From IMG/VR virus record IMGVR_UViG_3300021364_000134, positions 1-27,673 of that record: DNA of 27,673 bases. One strand, 5' to 3'. The notes under the pieces are model-generated. The model had not been told where the DNA came from. It worked only from the letters and a program-made list of their open reading frames with translations, and did no database searches. Positions 7,874 through 15,578 of this stretch are shown here, piece after piece. A program made the position numbers and the translations under genes. This DNA is from a virus. Within the stretch, counting starts at the first letter, position 1, and each line of letters opens with the position of its first letter.

Positions 7874-8453
7874 CTTGTATATCTTCTTCGTTAATTGTTT
7901 CTTGTAATGCTCTCATCAAATCTTTAGTACCTCTAGATTTAACTCCTGATGATTTACTTCTACTATCACCTTCAGGGCTACCATGATAAACATCGATATC
8001 TCTTGAAGTCTTTTTAGCATTTTCTTCAATGGCAACCATGTACATTGTTTGGCTTTTAATAATATCTAAAAGAGTTCTTTGTAAATCACTAAGTACTTCA
8101 AACATTCTAGGCGATACATCACCTTCATTTATTGTGTCCATTAAAGTAGAAATAGCAATTTCACTATTTTCCATTTGTCTAATAAGCATACCTAATGCAT
8201 ATTCATCTAATTGTGCCTTAGCTTGAATATATTCATGTTCAGCAATAATTTCTTCACTTAAATAAAACTTAAGTAAACTATTCATTACCTTTTTAGCTTT
8301 ACCTTTAGCCTTAGTAAGAGCGACTGCCTGTGTACCTTCAGCTCTAACTTTAGGTAGTTGTGGAGTATCACTTAATCCAGGAACCTCATCAGGTAAGTCG
8401 CTAAGCAGATCTCCAATACTATCTCTGAATTGATCTTTTGAGTTTTCTTCCAT
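7845..8453 (-). CDS. 16: terminase small subunit gp16
   Basis: A 202-residue protein; T4 gp16 is 164. It is all-helical, with a central coiled-coil region (about 85-150) containing 'EYALGMLIRQMENSEIAIST' and the family-typical 'SPRMFEVLSDLQRTLLDI' followed by 'KSQTMYMVAIEENAKK'. T4-like small terminases share this SPR-x-(F/Y)-EV-x-x-x-L-x-x-TL-x-D block. The subunit forms rings that regulate gp17 and help select DNA for packaging. The N-terminus is acidic and the C-terminal tail is very acidic. Position upstream of gp17 agrees with T4, with a co-chaperonin gene placed between them. Confidence 0.85.
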   Translation of the reverse strand: MEENSKDQFRDSIGDLLSDLPDEVPGLSDTPQLPKVRAEGTQAVALTKAKGKAKKVMNSLLKFYLSEEIIAEHEYIQAKAQLDEYALGMLIRQMENSEIAISTLMDTINEGDVSPRMFEVLSDLQRTLLDIIKSQTMYMVAIEENAKKTSRDIDVYHGSPEGDSRSKSSGVKSRGTKDLMRALQETINEEDIQDVDENEDEE

Positions 8454-8468
8454 TAATACTAATTTGTA

Positions 8469-8478
8469 TTATATATTC
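8469..8478 (-). promoter_or_regulatory. late-promoter-like box before the terminase unit
   Basis: The minus strand reads GAATATATAA, 16 nt upstream of the gp16 ATG and just after the stop of the 652-residue gene. Confidence 0.55.
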
Positions 8479-8482
8479 CAAG

Positions 8483-10441
8483 TTAACGGGCATCAGAAAC
8501 TGTCTGAAGTAACAGTTCTGGTGAAGCATTATCTAATAATAAACTTAAATGAGTATCTTTAACAACGTACTGACTAAGTATTAATGTTTGTAATTCTTCC
8601 TCTATAGGTTTTTTCCAAATCCTAATATTTGTTAAATCTGTTTGGCTACCTAAAAGTTTCCAACTTAAATCATTAATTACATCAACTTCCGTGTATGTTT
8701 TAGATTCAAAGAATATTCTATTAAGCTTAGCAGTTCTACTAGGATTAATTGCCCCAGAAGTTTCAGGAGTATTATAAACATATAGGCTTAATTGTTTAGA
8801 TGTTGAGTTTAAATTGATAACAAATGCATACCACTCATCTTTTAAGAATGATTGTGTCATCTTCCATTTGTAATACTTATCATTTATTTTCATAATAAAC
8901 CAATTAGGAGTATATGTTAATGATACAAATTGTGTAGGAGGTAATAATGAATTTTCATATACCATAAAATTATTAGAAGCTTCTTTATTAAACTTAGGAG
9001 AGCCGGTTACGGTTACATTATCTACATAAGCTTCATCTAATGTAATTGAATTTCCATCTATTTTAATTATCTTAGCAATACCGTTATATGATTGTGTACC
9101 ACTTATTGAAACCCAATCACCTACTCTTAATGCTTGCCCAAACTCAGGAAGTCCTCCTGTATTAAATTTCACCTTTCCATTATCATCTACTATTGACAAG
9201 ATTAAAACATTATTTCCTATAGGAGTTTTATATTGAGGTCTTGCCCAGAATGTAAATGCTCTATCATCAGTTTTAGACCACCCTTGATTATATCTGTATT
9301 CTATTGCCTCTTCAGCAGTTCTCATAGAATCTAATTCATAATGATACTTTGAAATGATTGTCCATTCATTATAAACATTTTCTTCTTTTATGATTAATTT
9401 CTTATCTAAGATTCTTCTTACATAATCATTACATAAACTTCCGATAGTGTTATACTGATTAGGTTTTCTTACATCTTCAAATTCATCATTTCTTTCTTCT
9501 TCAAATTTATCTACATCAGATACTAAAGCCTTAGTATCAGTTTCTGCATTTTTACCTGCAGTAGTGTTATCAAAACCAACTGCGGTTCTCTGTTGATAAG
9601 GAACAAGACTTACTCTCCAATAAGAACCTGCATAAAGAAAATCATCAGCCTCAGCTATTGCATCAATTTCATACATTCTATTCATATACTGCTTAAAATA
9701 TAAATAGTCTCTCATTTCAGGTTTAGCACCTAAACCAAACACTGCCTCAAATGCTGATTTTACAATATGAACTTCAAATTGAACAGGGAAGTCCATCATC
9801 AAAGGATTAAATTGAATCTCTCTAGTAGGAAGCTCATTATCAGGAATAAGAATTTTAACTTCTGCTTCCGATATTACATTAAATAAAGAATATTCTTTAA
9901 GGATTACATCTCTGCTTCTTTGGTCTGCTTTTGTCTTAAAGTAATCAACACAGAAACCAAATAAGTTAGAGGTAACCGCTGATAGTTGATCGTACATGGC
10001 AGATGCCCTACTTAAATCATAAGGATTCCATCCTTCGCCACAACAGTCTACTACTAAATTAGGTACACCTACACAACCTTCAGCTCCACACTCAATTTGA
10101 GGTACTCTACAAATTACCCCACCGTCTGTTACTAATTCTAATGCAATAGATTCAAATTCCAATGTGCCATCGCCCACCTGTTCATACCTATATTGTATCC
10201 AAAATGGTTTATTTGGATCTAATAATAAAGCCTCTAGATTCGCATTTGTAAGGGTGATATAATCAGAATAGGTGACACCATCAGTACCCCACCTAAATTG
10301 TTTATTGAAGTAAACACCGGTATTTTCACCTTTAGTAACATCAGCATATCCTATCACCTCAACAACGTCTTTGTAAGGTTCTTGTAAGCTGATTAATATA
10401 GCATCGCCATTGGCATTTGTCGTTGTTCCGTTAACTGCCAT
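8483..10441 (-). CDS. large virion protein, possibly neck (gp14-like) with a LamG-like C-terminus
   Basis: A 652-residue protein that I do not firmly recognise. The N-terminus begins MAVNGTTTNANGD and continues in beta-rich sequence up to a Cys-rich patch (about 111-134, with CRVPQIECGAEGC and VDCCGEGW). The middle contains 'NRMYEIDAIAEADDFLYAGSYWRVSLVPY' spread over about 250-280, a pattern that reminds me of T4-like neck protein gp14. The C-terminal ~200 residues ('EWYAFVINLNSTSKQLSLYVYN' region, then 'LTNIRIWKKPIEEE') look like a LamG/concanavalin-type jelly roll, often carbohydrate-binding. It lies just upstream of gp16, where T4 keeps its neck genes 13-14-15. The virion assignment is likely; the exact role is inference. 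Confidence 0.5.
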   Translation of the reverse strand: MAVNGTTTNANGDAILISLQEPYKDVVEVIGYADVTKGENTGVYFNKQFRWGTDGVTYSDYITLTNANLEALLLDPNKPFWIQYRYEQVGDGTLEFESIALELVTDGGVICRVPQIECGAEGCVGVPNLVVDCCGEGWNPYDLSRASAMYDQLSAVTSNLFGFCVDYFKTKADQRSRDVILKEYSLFNVISEAEVKILIPDNELPTREIQFNPLMMDFPVQFEVHIVKSAFEAVFGLGAKPEMRDYLYFKQYMNRMYEIDAIAEADDFLYAGSYWRVSLVPYQQRTAVGFDNTTAGKNAETDTKALVSDVDKFEEERNDEFEDVRKPNQYNTIGSLCNDYVRRILDKKLIIKEENVYNEWTIISKYHYELDSMRTAEEAIEYRYNQGWSKTDDRAFTFWARPQYKTPIGNNVLILSIVDDNGKVKFNTGGLPEFGQALRVGDWVSISGTQSYNGIAKIIKIDGNSITLDEAYVDNVTVTGSPKFNKEASNNFMVYENSLLPPTQFVSLTYTPNWFIMKINDKYYKWKMTQSFLKDEWYAFVINLNSTSKQLSLYVYNTPETSGAINPSRTAKLNRIFFESKTYTEVDVINDLSWKLLGSQTDLTNIRIWKKPIEEELQTLILSQYVVKDTHLSLLLDNASPELLLQTVSDAR

Positions 10442-10444
10442 TTA

Positions 10445-10711
10445 TTAAGAATTTATTTGTTGGTCTTCTGATTTTGTATTACCAGGTACCTTTCCCCAGA
10501 TTTTATCTGCAGAAGCTAAACCTAATCCACCTAAACATATTACTGCAACTGATTGTACAATTGTAGGTTCTACTGGTTGATGGGTAAATAAGTTAATGAA
10601 TAATGCCGCACATAATGAAAGGCCTGCAACTATTCCAATAAATCTTTTTGATGAAGGTGTACCTTTTTCGTCTCTCAGAAGTCCACTGACCCAATTAATT
10701 ATCTTTTTCAT
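10445..10711 (-). CDS. small two-helix membrane protein, holin-like
   Basis: An 88-residue protein from ATG 10711-10709. The frame also has a TTG two codons earlier, less likely. After an amphipathic basic start (MKKIINWVSGLLRDEKG) come 'GTPSSKRFIG', a first hydrophobic helix 'IVAGLSLCAALFINLF' and a second one 'VQSVAVICLGGLGLASADKI'. The tail is short and polar. The 'G-T-P-S-S-K-R-F-I/V-G' head followed by two membrane segments is common in small phage membrane proteins often annotated as holins. No endolysin or spanin is seen beside it, so lysis function is unproven. It lies 3 nt upstream of the 652-residue gene. Confidence 0.55.
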   Translation of the reverse strand: MKKIINWVSGLLRDEKGTPSSKRFIGIVAGLSLCAALFINLFTHQPVEPTIVQSVAVICLGGLGLASADKIWGKVPGNTKSEDQQINS

Positions 10712-10728
10712 ATACAAACATTATTTGT

Positions 10729-10738
10729 TTATATATTC
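10729..10738 (-). promoter_or_regulatory. late-promoter-like box before the holin-like gene
   Basis: The minus strand reads GAATATATAA, 18 nt upstream of the chosen ATG. It overlaps the region just after the stop of the preceding 221-residue gene. Confidence 0.55.
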
Positions 10739-10740
10739 CA

Positions 10741-11406
10741 TCAATAAGGTGTATAGTCAGTTTTTACTATTAGGATAGGATCATCCTCTTCTAGTTTAGG
10801 ATCAATATGATCTAATATACCAAATGCATTTAATTTACCTTCAGCTTCCATTGAGGCTAAGATATCCATTATTGCGCTGGCTTTCATGTAAAAATAAGGT
10901 TTTCTTTCAAGGTACTTATTTTTCATAATTCTAAAATTGATCAAAGTTTTATTGAATTGATCTAACTCTTCTCTGCTTAAAAGTTGTGTTAAATCAAAAA
11001 TACCTTCAACAATGCTAAAGTGAAAACTAAGTACATGAGCACCAGATTCGCCTTTTACTAATCTTGTATATTTTTTATCATCGTTAACTCTAAATGTTAA
11101 GAACTCTAAGTTTTCTAACCTTTTAAAAATTGACCATAAAAAGTATACTGAATTAGGCTTAATAGAAGGGTTAGGAACAAAACCAAATTCTTCGGCTTTA
11201 GATATTTGAGCTCTTATTCTCTTACTGGTTTTTACTGCATTAATAAATGAAGATTTCTTAACAGTAAATTCACCATCTATTTTGGAAAGGTTTTTACACT
11301 CTTTCTTTACTCTACTTATGATAATACTATCAAAGTAATCGTACTTAAATAATGTGAAGGATATGTGAGTAGGTATTCCTAACTCAAAAGTATTATCAAT
11401 TAACAT
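10741..11406 (-). CDS. uncharacterised protein of the replication region
   Basis: A 221-residue protein from ATG 11406-11404; a GTG lies directly before it. I do not recognise the family. It begins MLIDNTFELGIPTHISFTLF and is a mixed alpha/beta soluble protein with a basic stretch (about 50-75, KKSSFINAVKTSKRIRAQISK), a middle beta-rich part ('YFLWSIFKRLENLEFLTFRV') and helices in 'LSREELDQFNKTLINFRIMKN'. The C-terminus is acidic (DPKLEEDDPILIV). It overlaps the preceding 138-residue gene by 11 nt, so the two are translationally coupled and lie in the stretch after the FEN exonuclease. It does not match RegA, gp59 or gp33 as I know them. Confidence 0.6.
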   Translation of the reverse strand: MLIDNTFELGIPTHISFTLFKYDYFDSIIISRVKKECKNLSKIDGEFTVKKSSFINAVKTSKRIRAQISKAEEFGFVPNPSIKPNSVYFLWSIFKRLENLEFLTFRVNDDKKYTRLVKGESGAHVLSFHFSIVEGIFDLTQLLSREELDQFNKTLINFRIMKNKYLERKPYFYMKASAIMDILASMEAEGKLNAFGILDHIDPKLEEDDPILIVKTDYTPY

Positions 11407-11812
11407 CACTGCCCATTTGTTTTTCTAATTTATCTATCGAAGATTGAACTTGTAATGGGTCGTGTTTTAGTGCTTCTTTATATTCTCTTTCTCCAATTTC
11501 ATTAAATTTCATATAAAGTTCTAATGCCTTAGGATTAGGATTCCATTCCTTTGCTTTTTGTTTTGCAGACTTTTTTACTTTAGTGTAAATAAAACCTGGA
11601 ACTCTATTAAACTTAGATGAAACTAAACGCCATGCTTCGGCCTGGCCAACTGGATCTATTTTAAGAGTATTAAAAAGATTAGCTTGAATAGGAAACTTAA
11701 TACTCATAAATCTATTTGTCATAAATGAATTCCTAGACTTATCATAATTAGTTACCTTGTCCCAATGTTCATCTTTACCGAAAAGAACTTTGATATAATC
11801 AAATAATTTCAT
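11396..11812 (-). CDS. possible clamp loader small subunit (gp62-like), tentative
   Basis: A 138-residue protein. It begins MKLFDYIKVLFGKDEHWDKV, then 'NSFMTNRFMSIKFPIQANLFN' split over residues 28-48. This resembles the pattern 'F-(I/V)-x-NR-x-(L/M)-S-x-F-x-x-x-x-x-x-AN' that I associate with short gp62 proteins of T4-like phages. The remainder is helical and basic (YTKVKKSAKQKAKEW) and ends in an acidic helix. gp62 pairs with gp44 to load the sliding clamp and is adjacent to it in T4. Here it is two genes downstream of gp44. A T4-type late box sequence (TATAAATA) lies 13 nt upstream. T4 gp62 is 187 residues, so the match is weak. Confidence 0.45.
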   Translation of the reverse strand: MKLFDYIKVLFGKDEHWDKVTNYDKSRNSFMTNRFMSIKFPIQANLFNTLKIDPVGQAEAWRLVSSKFNRVPGFIYTKVKKSAKQKAKEWNPNPKALELYMKFNEIGEREYKEALKHDPLQVQSSIDKLEKQMGSDVN

Positions 11813-11824
11813 TGATTTATTTTA

Positions 11825-11832
11825 TATTTATA
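11825..11832 (-). promoter_or_regulatory. exact T4 late box TATAAATA upstream of the 138-residue gene
   Basis: The minus strand reads CATATAAATATAAAAT. The 8-base T4 late promoter consensus is present 13 nt from the ATG. In this A+T-rich intergenic DNA a chance match is quite possible. Confidence 0.3.
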
Positions 11833-11852
11833 TGAAGAAACAAATAGATTGT

Positions 11853-13079
11853 TTAAAATATCTTATCTTGCTTTTTTGTACCTTTAATGAAAGACATATC
11901 ATTTGAATCGTCTGAATCATCATCTTTAAAAAATGATGCCTTAAAAGAACTATCAGTTTCTTTTGAATATTCAGTACCTTCCAAAATGGATTTCATTGTA
12001 GAAATTTTCTTAAGTTGTAAACCTTTAAGATTCATTTTTGATTCTACTGATTTAAACATTTCATCAAGGATACCTTCTGGGATAGATTCAGCGGCAAGAA
12101 CCATAAGGTTTACATTAGACTTAATATTAGAAATAATCTGCTCACGGCTCATATGTTTAGCATTCATAACTCTAACAGTCATATTAGCCAAATCAGTAAC
12201 ATACTCATCATTATAAAGATACATATGAGAAAGATGACCATGTTTTTCTTTAAACTCTGCAATAATAGCAGTTGCCTTTTTCTCACTAATACCGTATCTA
12301 CGATTCTTTAATGTATAGTAATATGCAGGTGGTACATTATCACCAGCATCACCAGTAAGAACTTTACGGAAACGAAAATCTTCAGGGTCAACTTCAATAA
12401 TAGATGCCTTTTTCTTACTAATCAATTCCTTAAGTAATTTTTTAGCTTGTGCCTCTGGTGAAACAGAAGTTTTGAGTACATCAAAAATATCATCAGATGC
12501 CTCTGATACTTCTTCAGTATTCATCCATTCAGAAAAACCTTGGTAAGTATATAATTTCTTATGAGCAGGCGAAAACAGAATAGTATGAGTATTATTGTTT
12601 TTACTCTTATCTACTAATTGAACAAGGTCTCTATCACCAGTAAACATAATTACTGATTTGTCATTAGCAAGAGATTCAGTATTCCATGCATACATAAGAT
12701 CATCACCTTCGGCACCATCAATTTTAGAAATGATAACACCTTGCTTAGATAAAATGGAAATAAAATCAGAAGTAGCCTTTGAGAAATTATCCCAGTTAAT
12801 GTTACTGTCTTGTTTACGATTACCTTTATAGTCAGCCTCAGGATAAAAATCCTTTCTCCACGATCTTGAATCTACGGTCCATACGACCCTATCAATAAGA
12901 CCTTCAAATAATCTAATTTGGTATGCAAAGTCAGTAGCCAATTTTTTAACAAATGCCTGGACATCCTCGTCAGTACCTAATAGACCTTTCTTTTTAGATC
13001 TGCTTGGTATTACATATAAGGTTCTAAACAAGAAATAATTTCCGTCAATGACAAATGTATGTCTGCCGGTTTTTTTCAT
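11853..13079 (-). CDS. rnh: RNase H/FEN-family 5'-3' exonuclease (T4 Rnh-like)
   Basis: A 408-residue protein; T4 RNase H is 305. It removes RNA primers and flaps from lagging-strand fragments. Metal-binding acids of the FEN fold are visible: D12 in 'VIDGNYFLFR', D70 in 'VVWTVDSRSWR', the E124-x-D126-D127 group in 'DGAEGDDLMYA', D149 and D151 in 'FTGDRDLVQLV', and D244/D247 in 'LTGDAGDNVPP', the helix-three-turn-helix entry. The basic arch around 'RKDFYPEADYKGNRKQD' fits the DNA-binding helical arch. The C-terminal extension of about 60 residues is Ser/Asp/Lys-rich and may hold a partner-binding site. It lies in the gp44 unit. Confidence 0.9.
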   Translation of the reverse strand: MKKTGRHTFVIDGNYFLFRTLYVIPSRSKKKGLLGTDEDVQAFVKKLATDFAYQIRLFEGLIDRVVWTVDSRSWRKDFYPEADYKGNRKQDSNINWDNFSKATSDFISILSKQGVIISKIDGAEGDDLMYAWNTESLANDKSVIMFTGDRDLVQLVDKSKNNNTHTILFSPAHKKLYTYQGFSEWMNTEEVSEASDDIFDVLKTSVSPEAQAKKLLKELISKKKASIIEVDPEDFRFRKVLTGDAGDNVPPAYYYTLKNRRYGISEKKATAIIAEFKEKHGHLSHMYLYNDEYVTDLANMTVRVMNAKHMSREQIISNIKSNVNLMVLAAESIPEGILDEMFKSVESKMNLKGLQLKKISTMKSILEGTEYSKETDSSFKASFFKDDDSDDSNDMSFIKGTKKQDKIF

Positions 13080-13109
13080 ATTGTGTGTATTTTATTTAAA
13101 TATAACAAG

Positions 13110-13274
13110 TTATAGTTTAGATTGAAAGTTATCATCCATAAATTTATTTTCTAATTCAATAGAATTTAAATCAGGATATTCTGTCTTCAGCCAATTAAAC
13201 CTTCTAACCGCGTCTCCTAATGAATAATTATTAGGATATTCTTTTATAAGTAATTCTAAAAATTCTGGTGTCAT
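13110..13274 (-). CDS. small conserved-looking ORF coupled to gp44
   Basis: A 54-residue frame between gp44 and the exonuclease gene. It starts at an ATG that overlaps the gp44 TGA (ATGA, 13274-13271). The protein begins MTPEFLELLIKEYPNNYSLG, continues 'DAVRRFNWLKTEYPDLNS' and ends NFQSKL. It is a compact helical sequence with repeated 'EYP' turns and normal codon use for the region. The four-base stop-start overlap is a strong sign of translational coupling. I do not know its function. It is too short to be gp62. Confidence 0.7.
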   Translation of the reverse strand: MTPEFLELLIKEYPNNYSLGDAVRRFNWLKTEYPDLNSIELENKFMDDNFQSKL

Positions 13275-14233
13275 GCTTCATTTACTATTGATTGCAGTTC
13301 ATAAATACAGGCAAGCATTGATACTGCAGGATCAATTACTAATTGCCTTTGTGATTGATATTTGGCAACAGTTACAATAATCTGTGGGATGAATTGTGTA
13401 TATGATTGCCTATCTTGTTTTATAAAATCTATAAATTCAGCACCTAAAGAAGAAAGCACATCATCAGTTCGATTTGCATAATTAGATAACATATATTGAT
13501 AATTTTTTACTGGATCTGTTCCATCAATTACCAAATCATAAATATCTTTGTAAACCGAACTAAACTTTTTAATATCTTCAACACCTACAGTTTCTAAACC
13601 TTGTGATTTAAATCCTTGTAAAGTATTTAACATATTTCTTAAATCAGGAAACTTTCTTTTAACTAATTCAACGGCTGCATGTTTATCAATACCAATACCT
13701 TCATCTTTACATATTTGAAGAACTCTCATTATGTATCCTTTCATAATTTCAGTTTCCTCGTCTTTAGTAAAATCAAAATCAATCATTTCAAATCTTGATT
13801 GGATAGGATCTGGTACTTTATTAATGTAATTACATGTTGCAATAAATCTTGCATTAACATTAAATTGATCCATTGTTGCCCTAAGAGCTTTAAAGAACTG
13901 GTCAGATACACCATCAATCTCATCGAGAATAATTACCTTCATTTTTCCTGGCTCATCCATAATAGAACGATTTGCACAAAAGTCAGTAATACGATTTCTT
14001 ACAATATCTACTGATGTATCTGTTGATGCATTAATATACAGATAAGGATGTTTAAAATGTTTCACTAATGCTTTAGCAGCCGATGTTTTACCAGTACCAG
14101 GACTACCATGTAAAAGCAAATGTTGGTAAACACCTTTACTTAATTTATCACCTACTCTCTTTGGAGTAATCAGATCATCTAATGATTGTGGTCTATACTT
14201 CTCAGTTAAAAGTATGTTTTGAATGTTCTTCAT
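13271..14233 (-). CDS. 44: sliding clamp loader ATPase gp44
   Basis: A 320-residue AAA+ ATPase; T4 gp44 is 319. The motifs are complete: 'EKYRPQSLDDL' near the N-terminus, Walker A 'GSPGTGKT' (43-50), Walker B 'IILDEIDG' (101-108), sensor 1 'ATCNY' (132-136) and the arginine finger 'SRF' (146-148). Four copies with a gp62 subunit load the gp45 clamp on DNA. In T4 the clamp is also needed for gp55-dependent late transcription, which makes the gp55-like gene in the same window relevant. It is the first minus-strand gene after the divergent plus-strand gene. Confidence 0.95.
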   Translation of the reverse strand: MKNIQNILLTEKYRPQSLDDLITPKRVGDKLSKGVYQHLLLHGSPGTGKTSAAKALVKHFKHPYLYINASTDTSVDIVRNRITDFCANRSIMDEPGKMKVIILDEIDGVSDQFFKALRATMDQFNVNARFIATCNYINKVPDPIQSRFEMIDFDFTKDEETEIMKGYIMRVLQICKDEGIGIDKHAAVELVKRKFPDLRNMLNTLQGFKSQGLETVGVEDIKKFSSVYKDIYDLVIDGTDPVKNYQYMLSNYANRTDDVLSSLGAEFIDFIKQDRQSYTQFIPQIIVTVAKYQSQRQLVIDPAVSMLACIYELQSIVNEA

Positions 14234-14306
14234 AAATTTAGATAGATTTATTTTTATATGTAAAAATATGATAAGGTTTCAATGAAATAAATAAAAAAAA
14301 TCTACC
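14234..14306. promoter_or_regulatory. divergent intergenic region between gp44 and the plus-strand gene
   Basis: 73 nt of very A+T-rich DNA that must drive gp44 leftward and the sialyltransferase-like gene rightward. The minus strand holds CATATAAAAATAAATC; the plus strand has TATATGTAAAAATATGATAAG. Neither contains the common GAATATATAA box, so early or middle promoters are plausible. No clear -35 element is visible. Confidence 0.35.
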
Positions 14307-15101
14307 ATGAGGAGATCCAGAAAAATCAGAAAGGTTGTAAAAATTGAGCCTGTTACAATTGACTCTCAAAATCAACCTAGTATGATAAGAAAGGGACAAG
14401 TTTCAAAAAGAAGTAATTTGGTAAAAGTTCCAGCATCTCGTACTCAAGTATATAGACAAAATACCAAACCTAAACCTTATGTAACACCTAAACATTTTAA
14501 AAATGTAGAGCCTATTTGGAGTGGTGAAACTGTTTATCTTATCGGTGGCGGCCCTTCTTTAAAGGGGTTTGAATGGAATAAGCTAAGAGGTAAAAAAACA
14601 ATTGCAATTAATAAAGCAATTAAGTTTTGGCCAGAGGCAGATGCAATGTATTGGACAGACGGTAGAATATGGACATGGTTAGAAAAAGAAATACAAGACT
14701 ATAAAGGTTTAAAGTTTACTATTAGACCTAAACCTTATCCATCAGATGTACATATACTTAGAAGAGGTATTAAATTTGGATTAGAAAAGGCAAAGAATAC
14801 AATTGCTCATGGTAATAATAGTGGATATGCAGCTATTAATTTAGCCATTCATTTAGGTGCTAAAAGAATTATCTTATTAGGTTATGATATGGGAAATGAT
14901 GGAAAGAGCAGTCACTTCCATGATGGATATCCAACTAACGCGACAAGTGAAAAGATTTACAAAGATCAGTTTTTACCAGGGTTTGATGTTTTAAGAGATT
15001 GTTTAAAAGGAACTGGTATACAAATATTTAATGCATGCCCAACAAGTAAACTAAAAACTTTTAAAAGAATATCGATTGAGGAAGCATTAGCGTTTAGATG
15101 A
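14307..15101 (+). CDS. Rossmann-like sialyltransferase/DUF115-type protein
   Basis: A 264-residue protein and the only plus-strand gene. After a 60-residue basic, disordered N-terminus come 'VYLIGGGPSLKGFEWNKLRGK' (nucleotide-binding strand-loop, GGGPSL at 80-85), 'TIAINKAI', 'ADAMYWTDGR', then 'GNNSGYAAINLAIHLG' (169-184), 'IILLGYDM' (189-195), 'HFHDG' and a C-terminal 'IQIFNACPTSKL'. This order matches the GT42 sialyltransferase/DUF115 (MptE-like) fold: GxGPSL, TSG-x-x-x-x-x-A-x-x-LG, GxD and a CPNS-like end. It may modify surface sugars or a phage structure; the substrate is unknown. Its 3' end overlaps the convergent zinc-ribbon gene by 15 nt. Confidence 0.65.
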   Translation: MRRSRKIRKVVKIEPVTIDSQNQPSMIRKGQVSKRSNLVKVPASRTQVYRQNTKPKPYVTPKHFKNVEPIWSGETVYLIGGGPSLKGFEWNKLRGKKTIAINKAIKFWPEADAMYWTDGRIWTWLEKEIQDYKGLKFTIRPKPYPSDVHILRRGIKFGLEKAKNTIAHGNNSGYAAINLAIHLGAKRIILLGYDMGNDGKSSHFHDGYPTNATSEKIYKDQFLPGFDVLRDCLKGTGIQIFNACPTSKLKTFKRISIEEALAFR

Positions 15102-15578
15102 TCGGCGGACATACGTCATAAACTCCCTCTGCTCCCCTTTTAGAAGAGATCTACAGTGTTTGTTAAATTTAATGGACGAATCTATTATTCTTTGATCCAC
15201 TCTTTTATTCCTTGAGTTATGTGCCTCTGAGCATTTTTTACAAACAAAGTTTTCCACCTTTTTAGAATCCATTCTTGATTTAATTTCTACTTTACATATT
15301 CCACAATTCCAATCTATTAAATCTGAATCTTTTTCTAATTCTTTAATGTTTGTAAAGGTTTCTCTAAAAGGATTCCAAAGTATACGGTTAGGATTTTTTT
15401 CATGCTCATTCATATCCTCAACTTTAAAGATAACCTCAAATGCCTGAGTATCAGAATCCAACCATTTAAGATAATTATTTTCTATCATAAATCGTTGCTT
15501 CAAAGGAGGCAGATTCTCCAATAGAATACCATGCCTCCTTTTATACCATCCAAAGTTTATCTTACGGACTTTATACAT
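15087..15578 (-). CDS. zinc-ribbon protein of unknown function
   Basis: A 163-residue protein with one clear feature: C92-x2-C95 (NCGIC) and C113-x2-C116 (VCKKC), 17 residues apart, the spacing of a zinc ribbon. The N-terminus is basic with aromatic residues (VRKINFGWYKRRHG), and the end is basic (VRRSSKR), which suggests nucleic acid binding. It overlaps the end of the coiled-coil gene upstream by 8 nt and is therefore coupled to it. I do not recognise the family. An HNH-type nuclease would also carry such Cys pairs, but the HNH histidines are not evident. Confidence 0.6.
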   Translation of the reverse strand: MYKVRKINFGWYKRRHGILLENLPPLKQRFMIENNYLKWLDSDTQAFEVIFKVEDMNEHEKNPNRILWNPFRETFTNIKELEKDSDLIDWNCGICKVEIKSRMDSKKVENFVCKKCSEAHNSRNKRVDQRIIDSSIKFNKHCRSLLKGEQREFMTYVRRSSKR

